Origin: Planctobacterium sp965279005
GTDB lineage: Bacteria > Pseudomonadota > Gammaproteobacteria > Enterobacterales > Alteromonadaceae
Direction of reading: 5' to 3'
NCBI GenBank assembly: GCA_965279005.1
Contig: CBDIHK010000029.1
Span: 434,001 to 498,000, forward strand
Length of the DNA: 64,000 nt
Below the pieces are notes generated by a model that ran no database searches, was not told the origin of the DNA, and was given only the letters and a program-made list of their open reading frames with translations. Shown here in pieces: positions 16,468-26,500 of the stretch (position 1 is its first letter; the number at the start of each line of letters is the position of its first letter). The position numbers and the translations under genes are program-made.

Positions 16468-18534
16468 TCAATGACATACATCACAAGCCACACTTTCTAT
16501 AGCCAGAATCGTCTTGCCGGTTTCATGGTCGTCAATTTCGATGCTGCGGGGAATATTTAGGCCGGCCACACTTTTATAATCAGCATAGCTTATGGAGCGC
16601 GGGAACTGCCCCCAAACCGGGTCAATAAAAGTGAAATCAAGGCTAGTCAAAACGCCCGTGTTGGGGTCAACCGTGGCTTTAGCGTCAGGTAGCTCAGTAC
16701 TTTTTAAAGTAACCGTTAAAAGCTCATCCGATGCGGGATCACCGTCAATCGCTACGCCCTGGTAAAGCTGCTGCCAATACAAATAGTTAAGCGGATGCTC
16801 CCGCAATGCCAGTTCCAGATATTTGCCCTTTAGACCGTACTGATGGCGCAGCCGTTTGTTAAAACCGACGTTAGAGGTCACCTTAGTCGCTACATGGCCG
16901 TACTGGCCATAATCCTGTTTAATACTGTAATCCAGGCCGCCAGTGAGTTTTACCTCTACTGTGCCAGTAACGCCCGCTTGTTGCATCCACAAGCTACCTT
17001 TTAGAGTTATTGTCCCGAGCTTTTCAAAAGCCTTGCGCTGTGCAGCGGTATCCATGAGCCCTGCAATGCGCTTAAACGCGGCAAGGTTGTTTTGCTCAAT
17101 CTCTAACGCCGCCTTGGAGCCTGGCTCTATCGGTTGTTTTTTGGGCAGCAGGAAGTCATCCGGTCCTTCGTGCAGGGTCATGCTGATGGTTTGCCCCTGT
17201 TCATCGGTGGCAAAGGAAATCGCCACTTGATCGGTGATTTCAAAATAGAACTTGCCGTCTGCGTCCCGCTCCCTTAGCAGATACGCAGTCTGGCCCGGAA
17301 TATCAACGGCGGGTTTACTACCTTGCATTTTAAAGGTGTAAACATCGTTGTCATAAGGCTCGAAGTTAGCAATATATTCGCCAAACAAAGCGCTGTAGTC
17401 CTGGGGTTCAACAGGGGGAGCTATTTCTTGCAATAAGGTATCAAAAACGAGATTAATGGACGCGGCTTGCAGAGGGGAAATAGAAACATTCATCATGAGA
17501 GCAAAGCCAATGCCAGTCTCGGGTAACAATGCCATCTGGGCCGAATAGCCTTCACCATTCCCTGAATGCTCCAACAGCAATTCACCCTGGTAATCAGTAA
17601 GGTTCCAACCCAAACCATAGCTATAGACAGGGCTGATTGTGGTAATCGGTGTAAGAGTCTCGCGCAGGGTTTCCGGTTGGATCAGCTGCTGACCATTAGC
17701 CTTACCTTCATTGAGCAAAAATGCTAGCCATTTAGCCATATCCTTGGCATTGGAATAAAGGCCGGTTGCGGGTGCAATATTGTGCAGATCCTGGGTCGGT
17801 AAAACGTAGTGGGTTTGGTCTAGGTCATGCCAATAATAACCTGTGGCCAACCTAGGGTCGGCGATGGCTTGGGCATAATCGGTGGTGGTACTGCCCATCT
17901 CCAACGGCTGCAGCAAGCGTTGTTGCAGTAGCCCATCCCAGTCGAATTCTTTGTCATGGGCAGAAGCCAAACCTGCCGCCAAGTACATCACATTGTTGTA
18001 GTGGTACTCTTGCTGGTAAGCGGCAACAGGTTCAGCACTAGGTGCCGCCTGTAACACCTGCTGTCTGGTCAGTTCAGGGTTGGCCCAAAGGGTATCATTC
18101 CTGGCGTAACCTGTGCGATGCGACAATAGATCCTTGATCGTGATCGGAACAGCTTTGTCGTCTTGCACAAAACGGTAATAAGGCAAATATTCGGTGATAG
18201 GGGTATCCCAGCCTATGGCACCATCGTCAACCCTAATACCCGCCAACACGCCAGTAAAACCCTTGCTAGTAGAGCCAATTGGAAACAGGGTCTGGGTAGT
18301 CACTTTTAGCTGTTTGTCGAGGCTTTTAAAGCCAAACCCTTCGGTTAAGATTGGCTTGCCATCTTTAACCACGACAATGGCTAGGCCGGGGATATTGTAT
18401 AGTTGCCGCTGTTCCTCAAGCTCTAGTTTTAAACGTTCGAGACGTTTATTTAGGTTGTCGGGGGAAATTGTTGCCTCAGCGAAGGCCAAATAGCTAAAAA
18501 AAGACAAGACGAGTAATAAAAAGCGGCCAACCAT
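16468..18534 (-). CDS. Periplasmic beta-lactamase-fold serine hydrolase, two-domain
   Basis: 688 residues with a signal peptide (residues 1-19). The SxxK motif is intact (FPIGSTSKGF, Ser88 and Lys91), as is Y-N-N in EYHYNNVMYLAAG. The third motif region reads HSGNGEGYSAQMALLP, close to the usual H-x-G. After about residue 370 comes a DUF3471-like extension, then a C-terminal beta domain (residues about 500-688) that resembles LolA-like folds. Members of this class are esterases, peptidases or penicillin-binding-related enzymes of the periplasm. The next gene in the same direction upstream is another homologue (18612-20087) 77 bases away, probably a paralogue. Confidence 0.85.
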   Translation of the reverse strand: MVGRFLLLVLSFFSYLAFAEATISPDNLNKRLERLKLELEEQRQLYNIPGLAIVVVKDGKPILTEGFGFKSLDKQLKVTTQTLFPIGSTSKGFTGVLAGIRVDDGAIGWDTPITEYLPYYRFVQDDKAVPITIKDLLSHRTGYARNDTLWANPELTRQQVLQAAPSAEPVAAYQQEYHYNNVMYLAAGLASAHDKEFDWDGLLQQRLLQPLEMGSTTTDYAQAIADPRLATGYYWHDLDQTHYVLPTQDLHNIAPATGLYSNAKDMAKWLAFLLNEGKANGQQLIQPETLRETLTPITTISPVYSYGLGWNLTDYQGELLLEHSGNGEGYSAQMALLPETGIGFALMMNVSISPLQAASINLVFDTLLQEIAPPVEPQDYSALFGEYIANFEPYDNDVYTFKMQGSKPAVDIPGQTAYLLRERDADGKFYFEITDQVAISFATDEQGQTISMTLHEGPDDFLLPKKQPIEPGSKAALEIEQNNLAAFKRIAGLMDTAAQRKAFEKLGTITLKGSLWMQQAGVTGTVEVKLTGGLDYSIKQDYGQYGHVATKVTSNVGFNKRLRHQYGLKGKYLELALREHPLNYLYWQQLYQGVAIDGDPASDELLTVTLKSTELPDAKATVDPNTGVLTSLDFTFIDPVWGQFPRSISYADYKSVAGLNIPRSIEIDDHETGKTILAIESVACDVCH

Positions 18535-18611
18535 ATGTCGATTCCTTTTGAGCTGATGTGAAAAAAGTTATTGCCTTGAGTACAGCAAAGTTCAACACGC
18601 TCTATATGATA

Positions 18612-20087
18612 TCACTCAATACGCGACAATAGACCCCGCATTTTGCCAAGAATATGGCTTACCCCATTGTCTTCCAATCCATTGCTTAAATGGTTGGTTA
18701 AAACAATGGTGATATAGCCGGAGTCCAGGTAAATATCCAAATTCGCGCTGGTGCCAGGGAAGCCAGCAAAATTATTGGCAACCACCTCACCCCCAATTTG
18801 TTGCAGGTAAATACCATAGCCGAAGTCAGCACCATAGAGTGAAACCTGATGGGTCAGCATGGATTCTGTTAGTTCTTGCTTCACTAACTTATGGTTGGTT
18901 AACGCAAGGGCAAAACGATGCAAGTCGGCGACCGTAGAAATGGCTCCCCCTTCTGGGCCACTCCTGCGTACACTGGCAATTGGCTGCCACTCTGAATACG
19001 GTTCTTTAAAATAGTCCGTGGCAAAGTTTGCCCCTGCTTGCTGCATATCGAAGGCGCCGGTATGCTTCATGCCAGCCCGCCTGTAGATATTGTCTTGGAT
19101 ATAGTTAAAATAGTTTTGGCCACTGACGGCTTCAATCACTACGCCGAGCATAAACATGCCGGTATTGCTGTGCTCACTGCGGGCGCCCGGCTCAAACATC
19201 AAACCTTTTTCCCTAATCAGCGGCTTATGGCTGTCCAATTCCCGGTATTTATCATCTGGCCCATCAGCAAAAGCAGGGGTGGAATAGCGGTCTAAGCCTG
19301 AGGAATGGCTTAGCAAGTGCCGGATCGTGATCTTATTGCTGATTTCCTTGGCCAACCAGGTTTCATCGACAAATTTGCTTAACTTATCATCTAACGAGAC
19401 TGAACCTTCGGCCACCAACTGCATAATGGCAATTGCGGTAAACATCTCAGACATGCCACCGATGTTAAACTGGGTCTGTATCCTATTGGCAACATTAAAA
19501 TGCTTGTCGGATTTACCAAATGCACATTGGTACAAAACCCGTTCTTTATTTGCCAATAAAATCGCACCAGAGAATAAATCCATCTGTGCCATTACGCTTG
19601 CAAAGCTATCCAACTCCTTTAGCGCTTTGTCCATTTTAATTGAGCCTGGTTCGAGCAAGTCTTTGGGTGGAGGCACAACCCGAAAACCTAACTCATAGAT
19701 CTTAGGCGAAGGCAGATCCATCAACAGCGAGACTAATAACCATATCTGGTGTTTTTCACTTTTTATAATGGCATGCAACTGGTCGTTGCGCAGTGCAGCC
19801 GTGTAATCACGGGATGCATAATAGGACAGCTCACCCTGGAGTTGGTGGATACCTAACAATTCAGCCACCAGCTCTTCCATGGTGAAGCTTTCTAAATAAT
19901 CTTGGGAATAGCTCGCCTCTATGAACGCCTGAATTTTTTTGCGGTCACCTGAATTAATAGCCTTTAACATGGGCTGCACAAACTTTGATGCGGCTTTGTC
20001 CGGCAGTTGTTGTGAGTCCACATAGTCGGCAAAAACCAACGTTGGCAAGGCAATGCAAATAAGCAGGCAACTTAGTAACGATTTCAC
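18612..20087 (-). CDS. Beta-lactamase-fold protein with lost catalytic motifs
   Basis: 491 residues, starting at GTG 20085-20087 with GGAAG upstream, and with a signal peptide (LLSCLLICIALPTLVFA). An N-terminal about 150-residue helical region precedes the hydrolase domain. The usual SxxK motif reads FNIGGMSEMF: Ser is Gly and Lys is Glu. The YxN motif reads SEHSNTGMF, with Tyr replaced by His. The remaining fold markers (LLSHSSGLDRYS, AGFPGTSAN) are well kept and the frame is open, so this looks like a maintained pseudoenzyme rather than debris. Each change needs one base (for example AGC to GGC). It may bind ligand or a partner without hydrolysis. Confidence 0.8.
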   Translation of the reverse strand: MKSLLSCLLICIALPTLVFADYVDSQQLPDKAASKFVQPMLKAINSGDRKKIQAFIEASYSQDYLESFTMEELVAELLGIHQLQGELSYYASRDYTAALRNDQLHAIIKSEKHQIWLLVSLLMDLPSPKIYELGFRVVPPPKDLLEPGSIKMDKALKELDSFASVMAQMDLFSGAILLANKERVLYQCAFGKSDKHFNVANRIQTQFNIGGMSEMFTAIAIMQLVAEGSVSLDDKLSKFVDETWLAKEISNKITIRHLLSHSSGLDRYSTPAFADGPDDKYRELDSHKPLIREKGLMFEPGARSEHSNTGMFMLGVVIEAVSGQNYFNYIQDNIYRRAGMKHTGAFDMQQAGANFATDYFKEPYSEWQPIASVRRSGPEGGAISTVADLHRFALALTNHKLVKQELTESMLTHQVSLYGADFGYGIYLQQIGGEVVANNFAGFPGTSANLDIYLDSGYITIVLTNHLSNGLEDNGVSHILGKMRGLLSRIE

Positions 20088-20297
20088 AAATAAACTTCCA
20101 TAGGAAATTAATGCACCGAATTATAATTGGACTAGATAAGGCCTAAGTCAAATAGGGGCGGCCATGTTTATCTAGCGGTAGTTGATTTTCCGTAAAACTT
20201 CCCCATTCTTACTATTTCGCGCATCATCCCAAGGAACGAATAATGAATCTGGATAAGTAGGGCAAGTGTTCCTGTGTTGTATAGATTTTGTTCTAAA

Positions 20298-20489
20298 TAA
20301 AAGCGTTTTAATCGCGAAACAGCCTTGAAGGCCTAGTGGGTCTAAGTCAAATGGCTGTGACAAAGAGTAAAACGCTTTTATAACGAACCCTACGGGCAGC
20401 GCCTGTGTGCCATTTATGCATTGTTGGAGCATCTTTATTTAGACCCACTATACCGCAGCTACTCCGCCTCGCCTAAATGGCACACAGGC
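20298..20489. other. Structured intergenic element with kissing-loop layout
   Basis: Four perfect complementary pairs lie in 190 bases. TAAAAGCGTTTTA (20298-20310) pairs with 20368-20380. ACAGCC (20319-20324) pairs with 20353-20358 inside the first. GCCTGTGTGCCATTTA (20401-20416) pairs with 20474-20489. TAGTGGGTCTAA (20334-20345), in the loop of the first hairpin, is complementary to 20439-20450 in the loop of the second. Two hairpins with 12-base complementary loops would form a pseudoknot-like RNA, or this is a folded mobile element. It lies between divergent genes. No protein-coding frame here is convincing. Confidence 0.55.
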
Positions 20490-20559
20490 TGCTGCAAAAA
20501 CATGCAACACAGGTACACTGGCCCTCAACAAATGGTTAACGGTTATCACTAATATTGCG

Positions 20560-21012
20560 GTGGTGACGGGTTTATTGTTGGTTGCCTATGAGATCAACCA
20601 AAACAATGATGCCCTGTCGATCGAAGTCAAATCGGTGGAAAACGAAATTGCCTTCAGCTCCTTCGAGTCCGTTAGCAGTTTTTACCAAGAAATTGCCTCC
20701 AGCGAAGAATTTGCCCGGATTTGGCTGGCCGGCAACCAAAATCAACTTACCTCCGAAATTGACAAAGAACGTTACTCGCGCATGACCTGGATTTGGTACG
20801 AAAGCTTTTTCCAAATGTGGGCTGCGTGGGACAACCTAGAAAAAGGCTCTGGCGACCACATTATCCAGCAACTGGGCAAAGATGCCGCAGGCAACCCAGG
20901 GCTAATCGCCACATTACAGCGATCCGTCGACCGCTCCCCTGACTTTGAATTTAATATTCTGCTAAAACAATGGCTTGACGCGAATAATGCCAGAACCGAG
21001 ACTGATTTCTGA
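20560..21012 (+). CDS. Small membrane-anchored protein, unknown function; start uncertain
   Basis: At least 150 residues. The frame is open from about 20443, and the translated upstream part LALNKWLTVITNIAVVTG followed by LLLVAYEINQNN is the single N-terminal membrane helix typical of a family of about 160-residue proteins (usual form: W-L-x-x-x-x-N-x-A-V-V-x-G-L-x-x-x-A-Y-E-I-x-Q-N). GTG 20560 is the first standard start, but it falls inside that helix, so the real start is probably upstream, perhaps the CTG at 20518, or the original start was lost when the structured element arrived. The soluble part is helical and aromatic-rich (WIWYESFFQMWAAWDNLEKG). Function unknown. Confidence 0.6.
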   Translation: MVTGLLLVAYEINQNNDALSIEVKSVENEIAFSSFESVSSFYQEIASSEEFARIWLAGNQNQLTSEIDKERYSRMTWIWYESFFQMWAAWDNLEKGSGDHIIQQLGKDAAGNPGLIATLQRSVDRSPDFEFNILLKQWLDANNARTETDF

Positions 21013-21141
21013 CGGCAAGCAACTACTGTCATTAATTGTTACATATGTTGCTTTTAGCAATTAAATCATTATTATTGCCGCTCAATTTATATCCACATGT
21101 TGATTTAGAAACACAAATTTAATTACATAAGGACGTGAACA

Positions 21142-22569
21142 ATGAAAAAGACTTTGTTAGCGGTTGCCGTTGCGGCGGGCGCGGTCATCTTAATTTCTCC
21201 CAAAATCATCGCCAACAAAATTGATTCACAAATTCGGCAAGTGGTCAACAGCATAAACGATTTGCCAGGCTACCATGCTTCAATTGTGAATACAGAACAA
21301 AGCTGGTTTAATTCAACCGCGACATTGAACATATCACTTGATTTCGCTGAGCTCAATCCAGCAATGGCAGCCCAGTCGCCTGAAGCGGCAGCAATGTTTG
21401 ATGACCTCAATATTAATGTCCTAGTCGATGCACAGCACGGTCCAATCTTATTAAATAAAGGCTTGGGTTTGTCAGATATCCATGTCAGTGTCCCCAATAC
21501 CTCAGACGAATTGACAGATGGGGAAAACAAGGTTGAAAACATTTATCTTTTTGACGGAAAGGTAAACCTGTTTGGCGACCTATCATACAGCGATTCTTTT
21601 CCGGCTATGCACATTGCATTCCCTGAAGGAGATGGCAAATTCCTATTTTCCGGCTACGAGGGCACAGGTGAAACTGTCCAAGGCAATTTTATCTATTCTG
21701 GGACATCCACTTCAATGCAGATGGCCTCACCGGAAGTAGACCTGAATATATCTGATATCACGATAAATTGGGAAGGTGAGTTTGATATTGCCAAATTGAT
21801 GCAGGGGATTTACGGCAATAGTAAAACCAGTATCGTTATTGGTAATTTTGCTGCTACCCAAGCGACCCAAAGTTTATTTGGTTGGGAAGATTTTGAACTC
21901 TATGCCAACACTAATGTTGATGCCTCAGATTTGATGTCCATGCAGGCAGGTTATCGTATTGCATCCCTAAATACGCCGATTGAAAAGTTTGAAGACATTG
22001 AGATTGCCTTCGAACTGAACAATCTTGATCAGACCTTTATGAAGACCTATCAAGAGCTCGTGCTTTCTATGCAAACTGCAGATGCAGCCTCACAGGAAAT
22101 GCTTGACGATTTGAAAGAACCGGTTATCCAACTGTTGAGCCACAAACCTGAAGTGACCATTACCAATGTAGGCTTTAAAACTGCAGCCGGAACATTGCAA
22201 AGTAACGCCACAGTAAAACTAGCAGAATACGATATCAACGAAACCCAGTTACAAGACGCTGACTTCTGGCAAAACAACCTATTACTGGATTCGGGTATAG
22301 ATTTGCCAAAAGGCTTGGCGCTAGACTTACTGCAAAAATACTTAATGGTGCAATTTCAGGCGGATCCCGGTGCGGCTGGCTATACCCCGCAACAACTACA
22401 AGAGCTAGCAACGCAACAGTCTCAAATGATGCTAGACAACTTCATGCAAGGTGGCTTTTTTACCGAAGAAAATGGTCAACTACAGCTAGCATTCAATATT
22501 GCCAATGGCATGGCCAACCTAAACGGTCAAGAAATGCCACTAGAAGCCCTTATGCCGGCTCAACAGTAG
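21142..22569 (+). CDS. DUF945 / YdgA family protein
   Basis: 475 residues beginning with a signal anchor (MKKTLLAVAVAAGAVILISP) and the family hallmark of a long beta-helical or AsmA-like repeated-strand body with W-F-N-S near residue 50. The conserved C-terminal part ends around LQLAFNIANGMANLNGQEMP, matching the usual DUF945 terminus (L-x-x-x-x-G-x-L-x-x-N-G). AAGGA lies upstream of the ATG. YdgA-like proteins are periplasmic or membrane-anchored with an envelope role that is still unclear. It is followed by a perfect palindrome at 22600-22622 and is apparently monocistronic. Confidence 0.8.
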   Translation: MKKTLLAVAVAAGAVILISPKIIANKIDSQIRQVVNSINDLPGYHASIVNTEQSWFNSTATLNISLDFAELNPAMAAQSPEAAAMFDDLNINVLVDAQHGPILLNKGLGLSDIHVSVPNTSDELTDGENKVENIYLFDGKVNLFGDLSYSDSFPAMHIAFPEGDGKFLFSGYEGTGETVQGNFIYSGTSTSMQMASPEVDLNISDITINWEGEFDIAKLMQGIYGNSKTSIVIGNFAATQATQSLFGWEDFELYANTNVDASDLMSMQAGYRIASLNTPIEKFEDIEIAFELNNLDQTFMKTYQELVLSMQTADAASQEMLDDLKEPVIQLLSHKPEVTITNVGFKTAAGTLQSNATVKLAEYDINETQLQDADFWQNNLLLDSGIDLPKGLALDLLQKYLMVQFQADPGAAGYTPQQLQELATQQSQMMLDNFMQGGFFTEENGQLQLAFNIANGMANLNGQEMPLEALMPAQQ

Positions 22570-22599
22570 CTCCTATAACCTGCTTGGCGCTATTAATTC

Positions 22600-22622
22600 G
22601 GATCAGGTACGATACCTGATCC
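22600..22622. repeat. Perfect 10-bp palindrome with 3-nt loop
   Basis: GGATCAGGTA - CGA - TACCTGATCC. It lies 30 bases past the DUF945 stop and 39 bases before the stop of the convergent DUF6090 gene. No T-run follows on either strand, so it is not a classical intrinsic terminator, but it could slow or end transcription from both sides. Confidence 0.6.
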
Positions 22623-22660
22623 GGATATCCGCAAAATCCAAATGGCATACAATTCAATGG

Positions 22661-23371
22661 CTACTGCTTGCCAAGTTCTTCGTCCAATAGTACTGTAAGC
22701 TCGCCAATCTTTTGCAGCGCCGCCTGATAAACATGGTGTTTTTCGTCTGTTATCTTATGGAACAGAAAAAACAGGTTCTGGAACTCATAGCTATAGATTG
22801 CGTCAGGTTTCACTACTTCGCCCGTTGAGAAGTTAACCACATCCTTAATAGCTTTAATCGCATAGCCCATCATAGCTTCATAATGAATCGCTTCCATGCG
22901 GTTCATATACATTAGGGATTCTTCCAAATCGATAATCGCCTGGATGATTTGGCCGTTTTTAACCAGCCTGATATCACCGCTATTAACCATGGTTTCATAG
23001 ATATTGCCCCTGCGGTCATAATCTGAATAAGAGGTCAGTTGCCCAACAATTTCCGCTATCTCACGGCTGCGGCTCCTGTCATCACTTTGAATAATATCCA
23101 TAGCCAAGACGTACTGGGATTTGTAAAAGGCGTTATATTCTAGCTGGCCGTTAATATCTTTGGCATCAACGCTGATTTGCTCTTTTAGGTTTTGGTATAC
23201 CCTGAGTTCAGCCGTCCTAAGTTGCCTGTCTTCATTCCAGTTACTCACAGACAAGGCTAACAATATACCGATGACAATCAGTACAATTTCACCGATCGCA
23301 TGCTTTAAATACTTTGTGGTTTCACCACTATCGATATAGCGCCGCCGCATACTTCTTAGAATACTGATCAT
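22661..23371 (-). CDS. DUF6090-like membrane protein
   Basis: About 236 residues from ATG 23369-23371 (MISILRSMRRRYIDSG); the frame extends 31 codons further but with no supporting ribosome site. The segment TTKYLKHAIGEIVLIVIGIL, followed by LALSVSNWNEDRQ, is the signature of the DUF6090 group: an amphipathic start, one membrane helix, then N-W-N-E. The rest is a helical soluble domain with a Y-D-R-R-G-N-I-Y-E-T-M-V-N-S-G-D-I motif also typical of the group. Function unknown; such genes are common in marine Bacteroidetes and gammaproteobacteria. Divergent from the large sensor kinase at 23522. Confidence 0.78.
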   Translation of the reverse strand: MISILRSMRRRYIDSGETTKYLKHAIGEIVLIVIGILLALSVSNWNEDRQLRTAELRVYQNLKEQISVDAKDINGQLEYNAFYKSQYVLAMDIIQSDDRSRSREIAEIVGQLTSYSDYDRRGNIYETMVNSGDIRLVKNGQIIQAIIDLEESLMYMNRMEAIHYEAMMGYAIKAIKDVVNFSTGEVVKPDAIYSYEFQNLFFLFHKITDEKHHVYQAALQKIGELTVLLDEELGKQ

Positions 23372-23504
23372 CTTGCTGCAATCCCGTGCCAATTGTCTTG
23401 TAATTGCCGAAGTTAATAGAAAGACTGGCCGGGACTTGTGATCTGACGCAACAAACAGGTACATATAGCACAGTCGTTGACGTCAATTGCTGAGCTACCT
23501 ATGA

Positions 23505-23520
23505 TTTAGGTTGACCTAAA
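23505..23520. promoter_or_regulatory. Perfect inverted repeat ahead of sensor kinase gene
   Basis: TTTAGGT - TG - ACCTAAA, a 7-2-7 palindrome ending one base before the GTG at 23522. Its position at the start of a divergent gene suggests a repressor or activator site, or a small translation-blocking hairpin. No regulator is identified. Confidence 0.4.
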
Positions 23521-23521
23521 T

Positions 23522-26500
23522 GTGGAAAATTGCATGCATTTTTTTGACCCGCTCATGAAATCCAAGGGGAAATGGGGCAAAAGCCCGAATATTGCCCTGC
23601 TCTGCATGTTCAGTTTACTCTTTGCTTTGCCAACACTAAGCCAAATGCAGTTTGAACAGATTGGCAATACCACCACAATCCCTGACAATGTGGTAACCGA
23701 CATCGCCCAGGACAAAGACGGCTATTTGTGGATAGCCACCGCAGCCGGCGTCGTCCGCCATGACGGTTACCGCTTTAAGCTATTCAGGCACAAAGCACTC
23801 GATGCCAGTAGCCTGGGTGGTAACTTCGTGCGCAATGTTAATGTCTTCGACAATGGCAGCATTTGGTTTTCAACTGAGTCGGGCGGCGTGTCCATATATC
23901 ACCCTGACACAGGAGAGTTTACCCAGCTATTCGATCAGCAAGCGTTACTAAGAACCCCTGCCCTATCAAGCGTTTCCCAGGTAGTTGAGGGGGTAAATAA
24001 CCAGGTGTGGCTGGCCACCAGCGCAGGGGTTTATAGGGTCACTCGTGCAGGCAAGGTATTAAACCACTACTCGACTGATAGTGGCCTGCCGCACAATAGC
24101 GTCAGGGCACTATTACGCGATAGGCGTGGTGATATCTATGCGGGTTCCAGGGCTGGCTTGGCACAGTATTTTGCGCAAGATGATACCTTCAACCTTGTTG
24201 CGCCAACAGTTGTGGATCCTCGCTCACTGAGCGTCAGGAGCCTTTTTGAGTCCAAAGACGGCCGCATATGGGTAGGCACTAACTCTTCTGGATTGTGGGT
24301 TTACCAACCACAGTCCAAGCAATTACAGCCCACCATGCCCAACCAGCCGGAATCCTATAAAGGCAATACTGTCTATGATGTATTCCAGTTTAATAACGAT
24401 GAGATATGGGCAGCCCGGTTTGGTGGCATCGACCGGCTAGCAGCAGACAGTGGGAAATGGTTGTCGCGTATAATCCACGACCCTTCAGACAGCTTCAGCT
24501 TGGCTAACAACGACATCCGCACCATGTTAAAAGATGACTCAGGGGTGATCTGGATTGGCGGTTACGGCAGCGGGGTACAACGCGTGCTTAACAATGTCGA
24601 CTGGCTCAAAACCCTGCGCTTTAGCCTGCTCAGGGAGAATGCCTTAACCGAACCCAATGTCAGCAGCGTGCTGGCACTGTCAAACGGCCTGATCTGGGCT
24701 GGCACCCGCGGCGGCGGAATCAATATTGTTGACCCAGCTCTAGGGGTCATTGGTGGCCATTTTCCAGAAGTAGGCACGCAAGGTAAATTGCAGGCGGGCT
24801 GGATCACCACTATGGCTGAGTTTGCCAATGGCGATATCTGGGTTGGCGCGAATCCGGGTCAGCTATATCGGTTTGACAAGCAAAGCCAAACGTTTTTCCT
24901 ATATGGCCAGGAGCAGGGTTTACCGCGTGGCAATATCCGGGTACTACGCCCCTCTGGACGGGGTGGGCTTTGGATTGGCAGCAACTCAGGCCTCGTGTAT
25001 TGGGATAACAATAGGGATCAGTTTACCTCCTACCGGCTACAGGATGGCCAACCCATGACGGATGGGATAAACGCCCTACACGAAGACGAGGCCGGCCGTT
25101 TGTTAGTGGCCACCGGTTCAGCGGGCTTATATCAAGTAGATGCTGGTAGCCAACATTTGCTAGCAGTAGAAGGTCAAAATGAAAACGGCGAGCCCTTAAA
25201 CACACTAAGTATTGTGGGAATGCTAAAAGACAGTGCCGGGCGCCTATGGTTAGACTCACCGGCAGGCCTGTATTTGGCTGAGTTTGACAGCTCTGGGAGG
25301 GCGACACTGGAGAACCACAGCAAAAAACAAGGTTTCGGCGGTCGCCCTATGGGCGCGAATTTGTTGGAAGACCAGCTAGGTAGGATTTGGACGCCTACTT
25401 ATGTTTATGATCCAGACATTCCCAAAATGACCCCACTGCAACCCGCAGACGGTGTAGACATAGGCACCAGCTGGTTCCGTTCCTATACCAAAACGGCAGA
25501 TGGATTACTGTTATTCGGCGGTAGCCGTGGTTTGCTGATAATGGATCCCAGCAACTATTCGCCCTGGGATTATATGCCACCGGTGGTGATATCAGAGCTG
25601 CGCATTGATGGTAAAGAGGCCAATGCGGGTTTATTAGCCAAAGACGGCCTAACCTTAACTCCGAAACAGCGCAGTTTTACATTTGAGTTCGCCGCTTTAG
25701 ATATGTCGGCACCGGAAAAAAACCAGTACCGATACCAGTTGATCGGTTTTGATAAGGATTGGGTAGCAGTAGATGCCACCCGGCGCATTGCCAGCTACAG
25801 CAACCTGTGGCCTGGCGAATACACTTTTAACGTCACCGCAAGCAACCGCACTGGGCAGTGGAGCAACCAGCAGCTTACTTTTAAGGTAACTGTTGAGGCG
25901 GCTTATTGGCAAACATATTGGTTTGCCGCTGTTTGCATCGTCCTAATTGCCTCTATTGCCTACTTAGGTTTTAGGTTGCGTACCAGTTGGATTAAAGCTA
26001 AAGCCCGTGAGCTGGAAAAACTCGTCAATGAGCGCACACAGGAATTGAAAAAAGCCCAGCAAGATTTTATTGAACAGGAAAAAATGGCCTCTTTGGGCAG
26101 CTTGGTGGCTGGTGTATCACACGAGATCAATACCCCGATGGGCATAGCCTTGACCGCGGCGACGGCGTTAAGTGACGACTGCCGCAGCCTAGAAACCAAG
26201 GTAAATGAAAACCGGCTAAAACGCAGTGAGCTAGAAAAGCACCTGGAGAAGGCGCGTTCATCAAATAAAATTATCCTAAGTAGCCTGGAACGTGCCTGTG
26301 ACTTGATGACTAGTTTCAAACAGGTTGCGGTAGACCAAACCAGCGAACAGCGCCGCAAGATAGTCATCAAAACCTTGTTGCAAGACATTGAACGCTCCTT
26401 GCATTCCTTGTACGCCAAACGCGGCCACCAACTGCATATCAACTGCCCACCCGACGTCACTTTAGACAGTTACCCCGGCGCTATTTTCCAAGTCTTTACT

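Noticed and set aside
20172..20432. 86-codon open frame on the minus strand
   Set aside because: It lies across the inverted-repeat element and has no ribosome site or recognisable protein pattern; the DNA symmetry explains the open frame.
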